DNA from: Bradyrhizobium sp. PSBB068
GTDB taxonomy: Bacteria > Pseudomonadota > Alphaproteobacteria > Rhizobiales > Xanthobacteraceae
Length of the DNA stretch: 64,000 nt
Direction of reading: 5' to 3'
Assembly: GCA_016839165.1 (NCBI GenBank)
Contig: CP069300.1
Span: forward strand, 5,022,001 to 5,086,000
Position 1 is the stretch's first letter. Every line of letters begins with the position of its first letter. The notes under the pieces are model-generated. The model worked only from the letters and a program-made list of their open reading frames with translations, was not told the DNA's origin and did no database searches. The position numbers and the translations under genes are program-made. This document shows, one piece after another, positions 17,176 to 26,175 of this stretch.

Positions 17176-17727
17176 TTAGAGCGAGAGGCTGAGCAGCAGA
17201 TCCGGTTCGCCGAGCATCAATGCCGGCGGCGCCAGCGCGGGCAGCAGGCACAGCGCCAGCAACAGGGCCGGCAGCACCTTGCCTTGCTGGGCGGATTCGC
17301 CTGGCCCTTGCGCATCGTTTGGCTGCGCGTCGGGCGAAGCCGGCTCCGAGCCCGACGCTTGCGGCAGATCCTCTTGCGGCAGGTCCTCTTGCGGCAGTTC
17401 CCTTTGGGGCAGTTGCGCCGCCGCGGTCACGATGCGGTCGGCAAGGCCCTTGGGGGCACGAACCGGTGGCGCCGCGAGCGCCCGGCGCACTGCGCTCGCC
17501 TGCTCATAGAGCGTCCGCGCTTCGGCCGAAGAAGCCAGCAGCTGGACGGCGGCAAGACGCTGATCATCGGGCCAGCGGGATAGGTCCTCCCCCAGCCGGT
17601 CGATCAGGTCTTCGAATGTCGCAACGTCCATCCCGCGTGCAGATCCAGCCTCGTCGCCAAGGCCGTCATAAAGCATTCGCGGGACGGCGGAAATCAATTT
17701 CCGCCGCCGCAGCGTCAGGTCCAGCAT
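17176..17727 (-). CDS. Small protein with acidic N-domain and C-terminal membrane segment, possibly sigma-factor associated
   Basis: 183 residues from ATG 17727 (an in-frame GTG at 17736 is also possible). The N-terminal part (FEDLIDRLGEDLSRWPDDQR, then LLASSAEARTLYEQ and PPVRAPKGLADRIVTAAAQ) resembles short proteins often encoded beside ECF sigma genes in this family of bacteria. The middle has a short LPQ-[ER]-[ED] repeat, and the C-terminus is one hydrophobic segment (VLPALLLALCLLPALAPPAL). An ECF sigma gene is 3.3 kb upstream in the same cluster. An anti-sigma-like role is inference only. Confidence 0.6.
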   Translation of the reverse strand: MLDLTLRRRKLISAVPRMLYDGLGDEAGSARGMDVATFEDLIDRLGEDLSRWPDDQRLAAVQLLASSAEARTLYEQASAVRRALAAPPVRAPKGLADRIVTAAAQLPQRELPQEDLPQEDLPQASGSEPASPDAQPNDAQGPGESAQQGKVLPALLLALCLLPALAPPALMLGEPDLLLSLSL

Positions 17728-17830
17728 GGTGCTCACCGGGCGGCCATTTTCCCCATCAGGACGCCCGCCCGGGCGCCCTGCCCCCCGCCCGGAAAGGCCG
17801 CTTCGCCGGGCGATTCGTGCCGTCCCGCGC

Positions 17831-18274
17831 TCAGCGGCCGGCGGCTGATTCGAGCGTCTTCTCGGATGTCTTGGCCTTGGCGGCCTTGCCGGCGGTTGCC
17901 TCGACGAACTTCCAGGCGTCGCGAAGCTCCGTCAGGCTGGCGATGATGCGCCGGAAATTCTCCTTGGCCTGCGGTCGCCCATAGGAGCGCAGGCATGCCA
18001 TGATCAGGGCATTGTAGGTCCGGAACAGGCGATCGGCCATCGCCCCGCCGCGGGTGACGTCGAGATTGTGGCTCAGTCCACGCAGGATCGCGGTCGCCCG
18101 CGTCAGATGGGCGTGGCCTTCCTCGAAGCGCTTCGCCTCGTGCGCATCCAGCGCCTTCTGCAGAAACGTGATGGCGCCGTCGCACAGCATCACCACCGCC
18201 TTCAACGGCGGCACCGCCACCGCGGCGGATCGGTAGGCATTGTTGGCGTGGTAGGCCATTGCATTCTGGGTCAT
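17831..18274 (-). CDS. fliS: Flagellin export chaperone FliS
   Basis: 147 residues. Recognisable FliS features are the N-terminal YHANNAYRSAAV, then VVMLCDGAITFLQKALDAHE and the helical LTRATAILRGLSHNLD with the following RLFRTYNALI. FliS binds the C-terminus of flagellin and prevents premature polymerisation. Its start touches the fliD stop, giving the common order fliC-fliD-fliS. A C-terminal Lys/Ala-rich tail extends beyond the usual core. Confidence 0.9.
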   Translation of the reverse strand: MTQNAMAYHANNAYRSAAVAVPPLKAVVMLCDGAITFLQKALDAHEAKRFEEGHAHLTRATAILRGLSHNLDVTRGGAMADRLFRTYNALIMACLRSYGRPQAKENFRRIIASLTELRDAWKFVEATAGKAAKAKTSEKTLESAAGR

Positions 18275-19980
18275 TATTTACTCGATGATGCGTTCAGGAG
18301 GGCGCTCAGGTAGCCCAGCGTGTTGTTCGCGCTTTCGATGGCGGCCTGGTAATTGGCGAATTGAAGCTGCAGCTGCGCCTTGAACGTCGCCGCATTGCTC
18401 TGGATGTCGCTGACCTGGGATTGCAGGTCGGTGTCGCGCGACTGCAGATTGGTGATCAGCGTCTGCAGCTGGCCGCTGGTCCCGGCATTGGTGTGCGCGA
18501 GCTGGTAGATCTGCGATGCAAGGCCTGATGTCGACGACACGGTGATCGATTGCGAGGTCGAACCGGTGTAGGTGAACGCCATCCCGGCGTAGATCGTGCC
18601 CGAGTTGCCGATAATGGTGTTGCCGACGACCGAAAAGCCGGAACTGTCGCCGCCGACGGACGCGCCGTTCAGCGTCCCGGTCGAATCCACCGTCACGTCG
18701 AGCGTGAAGGATTGCGGCGACGTGCCGGTGTTGACGACGTTCAACTGGCTCGACGAGGTCGTGGTCTGCGCCGACAGCAGCTTGGTGACACCGGCGAGAT
18801 TCTGCGTCAGCACGGTCGACAGCGTGCCGGTGTCGAGCTGCAGCTCGTTGTTCTCGTTGAACGACAGGCCGAGATCGGCCATCGTCATGCCGTTCACGGT
18901 CCCGCTCAGCACCTGCTGGAGCTGGGTCATGATATCGCGCATCGTGCTGTCGCCGAACAGCACGGCGCTCGATGCGGCCGTGCCGTCGGAGTTCTGCGCG
19001 GACTGTGCGATCACCTGGTCGCGAAACGCATTGTAGTTGGTGACGAAGGTCTGCAGCGCCGTGGTGATCTGGCTGGTGTCGGTCTGGATGCTGATGTTCA
19101 GGCTGGTGCCGCTCGGCGTCGGCTGCAGCAGATCGAAGGTGACGCCGGAGAGCACGTCGGAAATATCGTTGGTGTTGCGGGTAAGCGCGATGCCGTCGAG
19201 GCTGAATTGCGCGGACTGCGCCTTCTGCAGCACATTGGTGAAGGCCCCCGTCGTGTCGGTGACGCCGAGCTTGTTCATGATGTCGTCGCCCGAGGTCGAC
19301 GAATAGGTGATGTTGGCGGCATCCTGGGTCCCCGTCAGCACCATCTCATAGGACCCGCTCGACACCTGGACGATCGAGGCCTGGACGTTGGTGGTCGAGG
19401 TCTGGGCATTGATGGTGTCGGCGACATCCTGCATCGACATGCCGCTGGTGATCGAGATCGCGGCGCTGCTGCCGCCGGCCAGCCCCAGCGAAAACGTGCC
19501 GGAGAGGCCCAGCGCCGTCGACGTGCTCGATTGCGTCGAGCCGATCACCTTCTGCGCGGTCGCGAGCTGGGTGATCTGGAGCGTGTGATTGCCGGTCGCC
19601 GAGCCGCTGTTGACGCTCATGTTGAGTGCCGAGGAGGCGCTGACGTCGCCGGTGGAGGAAATCGTCGCCGAGCGCGTGGCGAACGCATTGGTGGCGATCG
19701 AGTTGATGATCGAGGTGCTGAGCGACGACAGGCCGCTGGCCAGCGTCGACAGCTCGGTCTGCAGGGATTGGTAGGCGGTGATCTTGGCCTGGTTCGCAGT
19801 GATCGATGTCGTGATGTTGGTCGCCTGCGCGAGCTTGGCGTTGACCTCGGCGTTGATCAGCGCGGTCCAGTCGATACTGGCCGAATTAGTGGTGCCGGTC
19901 GTTGTCACCGTGCTGGCGGAGCTCGCCGACGTCGTGCTTGACGTGCTCGAGGTGCCCGAGGTCGCGCTGCTAACCGTCAT
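18274..19980 (-). CDS. fliD: Flagellar filament cap protein (hook-associated protein 2)
   Basis: 568 residues, beginning with MTVSSATSGTSSTS, very rich in Ser and Thr. Characteristic segments are SIDWTALINAEVNAKLAQAT with TAYQSLQTELSTL in the N-terminal coil and LQSRDTDLQSQVSDIQSNAA plus FANYQAAIESANNTLGYLSA in the C-terminal coil. The cap guides flagellin folding at the filament tip. GGAAG precedes the ATG. It lies downstream of the fliC terminator. Confidence 0.93.
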   Translation of the reverse strand: MTVSSATSGTSSTSSTTSASSASTVTTTGTTNSASIDWTALINAEVNAKLAQATNITTSITANQAKITAYQSLQTELSTLASGLSSLSTSIINSIATNAFATRSATISSTGDVSASSALNMSVNSGSATGNHTLQITQLATAQKVIGSTQSSTSTALGLSGTFSLGLAGGSSAAISITSGMSMQDVADTINAQTSTTNVQASIVQVSSGSYEMVLTGTQDAANITYSSTSGDDIMNKLGVTDTTGAFTNVLQKAQSAQFSLDGIALTRNTNDISDVLSGVTFDLLQPTPSGTSLNISIQTDTSQITTALQTFVTNYNAFRDQVIAQSAQNSDGTAASSAVLFGDSTMRDIMTQLQQVLSGTVNGMTMADLGLSFNENNELQLDTGTLSTVLTQNLAGVTKLLSAQTTTSSSQLNVVNTGTSPQSFTLDVTVDSTGTLNGASVGGDSSGFSVVGNTIIGNSGTIYAGMAFTYTGSTSQSITVSSTSGLASQIYQLAHTNAGTSGQLQTLITNLQSRDTDLQSQVSDIQSNAATFKAQLQLQFANYQAAIESANNTLGYLSALLNASSSK

Positions 19981-20004
19981 GTCGACACTTCCGCCGCAAC
20001 AAGA

Positions 20005-20031
20005 ATCGGGCCGGCATCATGCCGGCCCGAT
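20005..20031 (-). terminator. Intrinsic terminator downstream of fliC
   Basis: A perfect 12-bp stem (ATCGGGCCGGCA / TGCCGGCCCGAT) with a three-base loop lies 13 bases after the fliC stop. On the minus strand it is followed by TCTTGTT. It probably limits read-through into fliD and so keeps flagellin mRNA more abundant than cap mRNA. Confidence 0.8.
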
Positions 20032-20043
20032 CAGCCGTTCAAA

Positions 20044-20868
20044 CTAGCCGAGCAGCTTCAGCAGGTACTGCGGCATCTGGTTTGCCGCCGTTTCCGCCGA
20101 AACCGCGGCCTGGGTCTTCACTTCGGCCGAAGACAGCGTCGCCTGCTCGGCGGCGATATCGACGTCCTTGATCGCCGAATTGGCGGACTGCAGGTTCTGG
20201 GTCTGGGTCGAAATCGAGTCGGCGCTGAAGTTGAAGCGCGATTCCTGGGCACCGATCTCGGCACGGGCGGACGACACGCTGTCGATGGCGCTGTCGAGGG
20301 CCGACATCGCGCTGGTGGCAGCCGACAGCGTCGAAACGTCGAGCGAGGTGACGCCGAGCGAGGACGCGGTGAGGTTGGTCAGCGTGATGGTGATGGTGTC
20401 CGCCGAGGTCGAGCCGACCAGCACCGCGACGCCCGAGGAGAACACGCTCGAACCATCCAGCAGGCTCTGGCTGCTGTAGCGGGTGCCGGTAGCGATCGAG
20501 TCGATTTCGCCCTTGAGCTGCGTGAATTCCGAGTTGATGTAGGCACGGCTGGAATCGGCGACGGTGCCGGAGGCGGACTCGGAGGCCAGCGACTTCATGC
20601 GGGCCAGGATGTCCGAGATGTTGGAGGCGCCGCCGTCGGCGGTCTGCAGGATCGAGGTCGCCTGCGCCGCGTTGGTGGCGGCCTGCTGCAGCGTCGTGAT
20701 GTCGGAGGAAATGCGGGTCGAGATCGCGAGGCCGGCGGCGTCGTCGGACGCCGAGGTGATGCGCGAGCCGCTCGACAGCTTCGACAGCGCGCTGGTTTCC
20801 TGCATCGAATTGATGTTGAGGTAGCGGACCGCGGAGTTGGCGGCGGTGTTGGTGGAAATTGCGGGCAT
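20044..20868 (-). CDS. fliC: Flagellin (short type)
   Basis: 274 residues with both conserved ends: N-terminal SALSKLSSGSRITSASDDAA and GLAISTRISSD, C-terminal SARAEIGAQESRFNFSADS and ending QMPQYLLKLLG. Only a short variable middle is present, so the subunit is essentially D0/D1 with a small outer domain. AGGAGC precedes ATG 20868. FliS and FliD follow. The nearby divergent sugar-modification genes suggest that Ser/Thr residues of the central region may be glycosylated (inference). Confidence 0.96.
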   Translation of the reverse strand: MPAISTNTAANSAVRYLNINSMQETSALSKLSSGSRITSASDDAAGLAISTRISSDITTLQQAATNAAQATSILQTADGGASNISDILARMKSLASESASGTVADSSRAYINSEFTQLKGEIDSIATGTRYSSQSLLDGSSVFSSGVAVLVGSTSADTITITLTNLTASSLGVTSLDVSTLSAATSAMSALDSAIDSVSSARAEIGAQESRFNFSADSISTQTQNLQSANSAIKDVDIAAEQATLSSAEVKTQAAVSAETAANQMPQYLLKLLG

Positions 20869-20907
20869 GAGTAGCTCCTGTGCTGATGGGGCATGGCATG
20901 CCGCATC

Positions 20908-20933
20908 GTGAGAAAGTGAGGTGACGCGGTTCC
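20908..20933 (-). promoter_or_regulatory. Candidate ECF-type promoter of fliC
   Basis: On the minus strand GGAAC (20933-20929) and TCAC (20911-20908) are 17 bases apart, about 40 bases before the fliC start. GGAAC at -35 is the usual element of RpoE-like sigma factors, and an ECF sigma gene lies directly upstream. I did not find a sigma-28 or sigma-54 consensus in the same interval. Assignment by eye only. Confidence 0.3.
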
Positions 20934-21008
20934 AGCCCCCGTCCGCCCGATCAAACGGGTCGGCCGTCGGTGGTCAGGCGCGAAATCTTCAGAAGCCGGA
21001 ATTTATGG

Positions 21009-21710
21009 TTAGCAGTCGGTAAACGCGCCGCGCAGGTCACGCTCGTGCCGCTTCAGCATCTCGCGAAGCTGTTGTCGCCCGCGCTTCAGCAGCGACTCCA
21101 CTGCGGCTACGGTCGTGTCCATCACCTCGGCGATCTCGCCGTTGCTCATGTTCTCGTGATACGAGAGGATCACCGCGACGCGCTGCTGCTCGGGCAGCCG
21201 CTGCATCGCGACCTCCAGCAGATTGCCGATTTCATTGCGCTCGATCACAGTGCTCGCATCGAGCTGCGTGTCGGCGACCTCGGGCACGACATCGACATTC
21301 TCGGTGCGCGGCTTGCGACGCAGATCGATGCAGCGGTTGCTGACGACGCGATAGAGCCAGGTTGAGAACTTGGCGCGGCCATGCTGCCAGCGGCCGCGAT
21401 GCGTCCACACCTTCAGCATCGTGTCCTGCACCACGTCTTCGGCGTCTGCGGCGTTGCCGACGATGCGCAGTGCGATCGCGTAGGCGCGATCGACATGACG
21501 TTCGACGAGAGCACGAAACGCCGCCTCGTCGCCGGCGGCGAGGCGGTCGAGCAGTTCCTTGTCCTCGTCCTGGATCTCGACGGTGTCGAGCGGGCCTGCA
21601 TCGGCAACGGTGGGGACGTTGCTCCAGGGAGCAGCCGCTTCGACCGGCGCAGCCGCGGCCGCCGTGGCCTCCACCTCGACCGCTGCCGTCACATCAAGCG
21701 CGTAACTCAT
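21009..21710 (-). CDS. RNA polymerase ECF-type sigma factor
   Basis: 233 residues from ATG 21710 (GGAGAG upstream). After an Ala-rich N-terminal extension of about 55 residues, region 2 is clear (ALVERHVDRAYAIALRIVGN, DAEDVVQDTMLKVW, FSTWLYRVVSNRCIDLRRK), followed by region 4 (QRLPEQQRVAVILSYHENMS, NGEIAEVMDTTVAAVESLLK). No anti-sigma gene is adjacent. It heads the minus-strand flagellar cluster, which suggests that it controls filament genes. Confidence 0.93.
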   Translation of the reverse strand: MSYALDVTAAVEVEATAAAAAPVEAAAPWSNVPTVADAGPLDTVEIQDEDKELLDRLAAGDEAAFRALVERHVDRAYAIALRIVGNAADAEDVVQDTMLKVWTHRGRWQHGRAKFSTWLYRVVSNRCIDLRRKPRTENVDVVPEVADTQLDASTVIERNEIGNLLEVAMQRLPEQQRVAVILSYHENMSNGEIAEVMDTTVAAVESLLKRGRQQLREMLKRHERDLRGAFTDC

Positions 21711-22218
21711 CCGCCGCTCTCCAACCAACGCCGCTGGCACACATCCCATACGGCTTCTGAGCGTTGAACGGAGGGCTGGAGTAAACCAGGCGAACTTTTT
21801 TTGTTATTTTTCAAATGCTTAGCTGGATTATTTTGCCGACTGCCCGGCAAAAGCTGCCGCTGCGCGGAGGCGCAGCCGGCAATTCTACGGAGAATGGAGC
21901 AGTCGTTCAGCATCGCCTCGCATGCCCGCGGAAGAATTCGTCGCGTCGGAAAACGCTGTTGTCACATCAACTAACGCCACGCGAACACATGCATGCGCGG
22001 AGCATGCGGGTGATCCATCGCCGTTGGTCGCCATCTTGCATTCGATGAATTCGACTAGGCAATTTTTTCCGAATCACTATTTCGACGTTATCGGATTTTT
22101 TGAATCTGTCAGTCGCGAAGCGCGCGTTTTCGAATCCCGCATCAACTTTTTTGAATGATCGCGCCTGATTTGTCTCACGCAGGCGTTCAACGCATGAGGA
22201 CCGGCGGGAATTTTGCGC
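21711..22218. other. AT-rich divergent intergenic region
   Basis: About 500 bases between the divergent sigma gene and the HAD-type gene. It contains markedly AT-rich stretches (around 21794-21830 and 22060-22150) against a GC-rich background. No coding frame with family resemblance was seen. It must hold both promoters, which I cannot place exactly. The composition could reflect a regulatory region or past insertion. Confidence 0.5.
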
Positions 22219-24723
22219 ATGACGATCATGACGGTCGACGCAACGCGTCGAGCGCAGAATATTTCTGCATGTTCATTCGATGTTTTCGATACATTTCTGT
22301 TGCGTGCCTGCACGACGCCAGATGGCGTATTTGAAAGGGTTTTTCAGCTTTCGCGCATTGCTGAAAAATTTCCGAGCATGTCCGTCAGTTTCGTTCAGCA
22401 TCGAATCCAGGCAGAGGCACGCGCGCGCAAGCTGGCGCTGGAGCGCAGCGCCACCACCGAAGTGCGCATCGCCGACATCTACAAGTACTTTCCGTTCAGG
22501 TTGTTCGGCCTGAACCGCGATGCGTTGCAGGATCTCGCACGGATCGAATTCGACGCCGAGCTCGAGCTGTGCCGCGTCAATCCGGAAATGCTCGAGCAAT
22601 ATATCGACATGAAGCGCGGCGGTTTTCGCACCGGATTCATCTCCGACACCTATTGGAATACCGACCAGCTCGCGCAGCTGCTGCGGTCCTGCAGCCCCGG
22701 ACTGACCTGGGATTTCCTCTACGCATCCTGCGATCACGGCAGCAGCAAGAGCGAGGCGCTGTTCGGGGCCTATCTCGCCGAGCAGGGCATCGACGCCGCG
22801 AGCTCGTTCCATGTCGGTGACAATCACAACGCGGATATCAAAGGCGCCCGCCGTCACGGCATCCGCCCGCGCTATTATCCGCAGGCCAGCGCGGCGCTGG
22901 CATCGAAGCTCCAGCGAGAGACGTCGATCTTCGAACTGCTGTGCCCCGATCAGCCGTCGCGACTCGATTGCGGCGCGCGCACGCTACGGCGCGCGGTGAC
23001 GGCCCGGAGCGCAGAGCAGTCTCCGGCCTTCAACCTCGGCGTGACCGTGCTCGGCCCTGTCATGGCGGCGTTCGACGCATTCATCGAAGCGCGGCGGACG
23101 GCGCTGGCGCGCGAGGGCGCACGCGTTGCGATCGGATTCCTTGGCCGCGACGGTCTGCTGCCCTATCGCGTCTGGCAGGCAAGTCACGACGAAACCGGCG
23201 CCTATCTCGAGATCAATCGCCGTGTCAGCCTGGTCGGCTCCGCCGACACGCTCGAACCTCTCAGTGAGCTATTGAGCCGGGTCGTCAAGATCGACGCGCC
23301 GACCTTCGTCGATATCGTCAAGGTGCAGCCACCCGCGGTGATGAATTTCTTCGCGCAGTATCCCGACGGCATTGCGAGCGGCCGCGAACTCGCCGACGCG
23401 CTGCCCGATCTGATGGATCCGCGCGAAATCACCGATATCGCCGCCGGTATCCGCAGCCGCCTGCTGGCCTACATTCGCGCCAAGATCGCGAATTTCGACG
23501 ACTGCACCGACCTGATCCTCGTCGACCTCGGCTATTCCGCGAGCGTGCAGAAGTCGCTGCGGCGGATCTTCGATCGCGAAGGCATTCGCACTCGCCTGCA
23601 CGGCGTCTATCTGCTGACGCTTGACGATGCCTTCGACGACGTCGCCGACGACGACACCGCGGAAGGCCTGATCTCGGATCGCATCGTCACACCGCACGTC
23701 AAGCGCATGCTGATCCGCAACGTCGCGTTGCTGGAGCAGCTTTGCTGCTCTGACGAAGGATCGGCGCGCGATTATCGCGGCGGCGAAGTGTTGCGCGAGG
23801 GCGATCAGCGTCCGGCCGCCCAGCTGGCGCTGGCAAACGAAGTGCAATCCGGAGCGCTGGCCTATGCATCGCGCGCCCGCGATTTGGCCCCGCGCTACGC
23901 ATTGCAGCCCGATGCGGACCCCGCTGTTGCGGCACGATGGGCCACCGCCGTGCTCGGACGCCTGCTGCTGCTGCCCGACGATGACGAACTCGTGCTGCTC
24001 GGCGGTATCAGGCATGACGTCAACCTCGGCACGCAGGCGCTGGCGCCGCTGCTCGACGCCAACCTCATCAATGACTGCATCATTGCCCGCGGCCTATCCA
24101 CGGCATGCACTGCACCGGCGCCGCCGATGTGGCTGGCCGGAAGCTTTGCCGCGCTGTCGCCGTCGCACGCCTATCTCTACACGCTGTTCGGCGCCAACCG
24201 CCTGCCTGCGAACGTGTTCGGCGAGGCGCAATGCGGCACCTTGCAGGTCGGCCTGTTCGGGCACGACGGCCAGGCAGCGCTCGAACCCGTCAGCGTCTAT
24301 CACACCGGGCTCGGCGACCTCCGCCTGCGGATTCCGCTGTCGCGGCGCATGGCGGTCGCGACCATTGCACTGCCGCTGGCAAAGCTCACCCGTCACGGAA
24401 TGCTCCACGGCATCACGGTGCAGTACGGCGAGAGCGCCGCGAAGGCTGCTGAGAGCTCGAACCTGAAGACGGTCGCGGAGGCACGGCTGATCGATGCCGG
24501 CCTCGAGAGGCGCGGCCGTCAGTTCCGTGCCGACACCGACGACGGCATGCTGCTGATCCCGGTCGACGGCTTCGAAGCCGATGTTGCGATCTACACGATC
24601 GCGCTGACCGCACTCGACCACGACCGCATCCTCGCCGTCGAGGACCGCGACGATAACCGGGCGCCCGCGGCCACGCTGAGCTGGCGCAACGCCAACGATG
24701 CGAAAGCGACCAGCGCCGAGTGA
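22219..24723 (+). CDS. HAD-superfamily protein, possible surface-polysaccharide/flagellin modification
   Basis: 834 residues from ATG 22219 (a TTG at 22213 and an ATG at 22228 are alternatives). The N-terminal third is a HAD domain: nucleophile motif FDVFDTFLLR (D21), motif II in GFISDTYW, a Lys in SSKSEALFG and motif IV HVGDNHNADIKGAR. The remaining 550 residues (IGFLGRDGLLPYRVW; LILVDLGYSASVQKSL) resemble large HAD proteins found in glycan clusters. The +2 residue after D21 is Phe rather than Asp, so plain phosphatase chemistry is uncertain. It is the first of three co-directional genes. Confidence 0.7.
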   Translation: MTIMTVDATRRAQNISACSFDVFDTFLLRACTTPDGVFERVFQLSRIAEKFPSMSVSFVQHRIQAEARARKLALERSATTEVRIADIYKYFPFRLFGLNRDALQDLARIEFDAELELCRVNPEMLEQYIDMKRGGFRTGFISDTYWNTDQLAQLLRSCSPGLTWDFLYASCDHGSSKSEALFGAYLAEQGIDAASSFHVGDNHNADIKGARRHGIRPRYYPQASAALASKLQRETSIFELLCPDQPSRLDCGARTLRRAVTARSAEQSPAFNLGVTVLGPVMAAFDAFIEARRTALAREGARVAIGFLGRDGLLPYRVWQASHDETGAYLEINRRVSLVGSADTLEPLSELLSRVVKIDAPTFVDIVKVQPPAVMNFFAQYPDGIASGRELADALPDLMDPREITDIAAGIRSRLLAYIRAKIANFDDCTDLILVDLGYSASVQKSLRRIFDREGIRTRLHGVYLLTLDDAFDDVADDDTAEGLISDRIVTPHVKRMLIRNVALLEQLCCSDEGSARDYRGGEVLREGDQRPAAQLALANEVQSGALAYASRARDLAPRYALQPDADPAVAARWATAVLGRLLLLPDDDELVLLGGIRHDVNLGTQALAPLLDANLINDCIIARGLSTACTAPAPPMWLAGSFAALSPSHAYLYTLFGANRLPANVFGEAQCGTLQVGLFGHDGQAALEPVSVYHTGLGDLRLRIPLSRRMAVATIALPLAKLTRHGMLHGITVQYGESAAKAAESSNLKTVAEARLIDAGLERRGRQFRADTDDGMLLIPVDGFEADVAIYTIALTALDHDRILAVEDRDDNRAPAATLSWRNANDAKATSAE

Positions 24724-24781
24724 TTTGTCCGCCTGATCTGGCCGCCCCGCCCGTAGAAGGTTAACGAGGGGTAGCGCGGGC

Positions 24782-26140
24782 ATGACTTCGGCTGACACGG
24801 TGCAAGCGGACGGCTTGCAGACGAATTTTGATCAATTGCTGGCGGAGAGCGGCATCCGGATGAGCGCTGCGCAGCGCCGGCGGGTCGCCTGGCTATCCGA
24901 CCGGCTCGGAGGCGCGACCGTCCATCCGGCTGGTTCCGAGCCGGGGCGCGACCATGGCGTCATCGTCCTCGCCGAACCGCCGAGCGGCCCCGCTGCTGAA
25001 TTGCTTTACCGGTCGCTCCGCACCGACTGCGCGATCGTTATCCCGTTCGGCGAGAATCCCGCGTTCGATTTCCTGAAGTCCAAGCTGACCGACTTCGGGA
25101 CGATCGGGCCGAGCTTCGACGGCCCGCACGAGATGTGGTGGGGAGGCCTCAACTGGCGTCCCATCGCACCGGCGGAGGGCGCGCGATCCGACGCAGCGCT
25201 GCGCGTGGTCTCGTGCTATCCCCGCGCCCGCGGCGACGATCCTGCCCGCGCGCTCCGGGAGAAGCTGGCTGAATTCGAGATCGCCTGCGACATCGTGCCG
25301 ATCGACACTGCCGACGGCGAGCACATGCGTCCATCCGAGAAGTCCGGCTTCATGCTGCGAATGTGGGAAGAGCATCGCGAGCCGCTGCTCTTCATCGAGG
25401 CCGATGCAACGCTCAGCGAGCCGCCGCTGCTACCGTCATTCCTCGATTGCGACATCGCGCTCCACAAGTGGAACCGGTGGGAGATGTCGGCGCGCACTCT
25501 GTATGTCGGTCGTTCCCCGGCCGCCGAGGCGCTGCTGCGCAACTGGCATCACATCGCGACCGCCTATCCCGCGGTCTGGGAGGGCTACCTGCTCGACCAG
25601 GCCTGGAGCCTGACCTCGTCGCAGATGGCGCTCGACACCGTCTGGCTGCCGCGCTCGTATCATGCCCCCGCGGAGGACGCCGGCACGCCTCGCCATACGA
25701 CGATCATCCACAACCTGCCCACCGACAACAGCGATCTCGGACCCGACGCCGAATTCGGCGTCGCGATGCGCCCGGCGCGGCGCGCCAGCCGCAGCGGCGG
25801 TCGCGACGCCATGATCGTGGTCAAGTCGCAGGCAGCCTCGAATGACGCGATCACCGTGATCATGCGCGACATCGCGACCAGCGACGCGCGCGAGATGGCT
25901 GCCAGTATTGAGGCAATCACCGACGCGTTCGCTGCCGATTGCGGCGGGTTCGGCCGGCTGGAGCTCGCGCTCTGCCCCTGGCAGGACGATATTGGCTCGG
26001 CCAAATCGGCCGCCGCCAGCACGAACAACCGGATCATCGAGATTGCGCCGTGGCAGACTTTGCCGGCCGACCTGTTCCGCACCGTGGGCCAATCCCGCGA
26101 CGCCGGCAGCGTCGTCGTCATGGCCGGGCAACGCGGCTGA
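24782..26140 (+). CDS. Putative glycosyltransferase-like protein
   Basis: 452 residues. The middle part carries a nucleotide-diphospho-sugar transferase-like pattern: EKSGFMLRMWEEHREPLLFI followed by EADATLSEPP (a DxD-like acidic centre), then ALHKWNRWE and later WEGYLLDQAWSLTSSQ, where an Asp-Gln before Trp is common in such enzymes. N- and C-terminal regions are not recognised. It lies between the HAD-type gene and a formyltransferase, suggesting sugar transfer to flagellin or a surface glycan. Moderate certainty for the fold, low for the acceptor. Confidence 0.55.
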   Translation: MTSADTVQADGLQTNFDQLLAESGIRMSAAQRRRVAWLSDRLGGATVHPAGSEPGRDHGVIVLAEPPSGPAAELLYRSLRTDCAIVIPFGENPAFDFLKSKLTDFGTIGPSFDGPHEMWWGGLNWRPIAPAEGARSDAALRVVSCYPRARGDDPARALREKLAEFEIACDIVPIDTADGEHMRPSEKSGFMLRMWEEHREPLLFIEADATLSEPPLLPSFLDCDIALHKWNRWEMSARTLYVGRSPAAEALLRNWHHIATAYPAVWEGYLLDQAWSLTSSQMALDTVWLPRSYHAPAEDAGTPRHTTIIHNLPTDNSDLGPDAEFGVAMRPARRASRSGGRDAMIVVKSQAASNDAITVIMRDIATSDAREMAASIEAITDAFAADCGGFGRLELALCPWQDDIGSAKSAAASTNNRIIEIAPWQTLPADLFRTVGQSRDAGSVVVMAGQRG

Positions 26141-26175
26141 CATCAGGACAAGAGTAAGAGAAGGATACCGACATC

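Noticed and set aside
22100..22145. tRNA-like T-arm (TTCGAATCC)
   Set aside because: No matching acceptor, anticodon or D arms around it.
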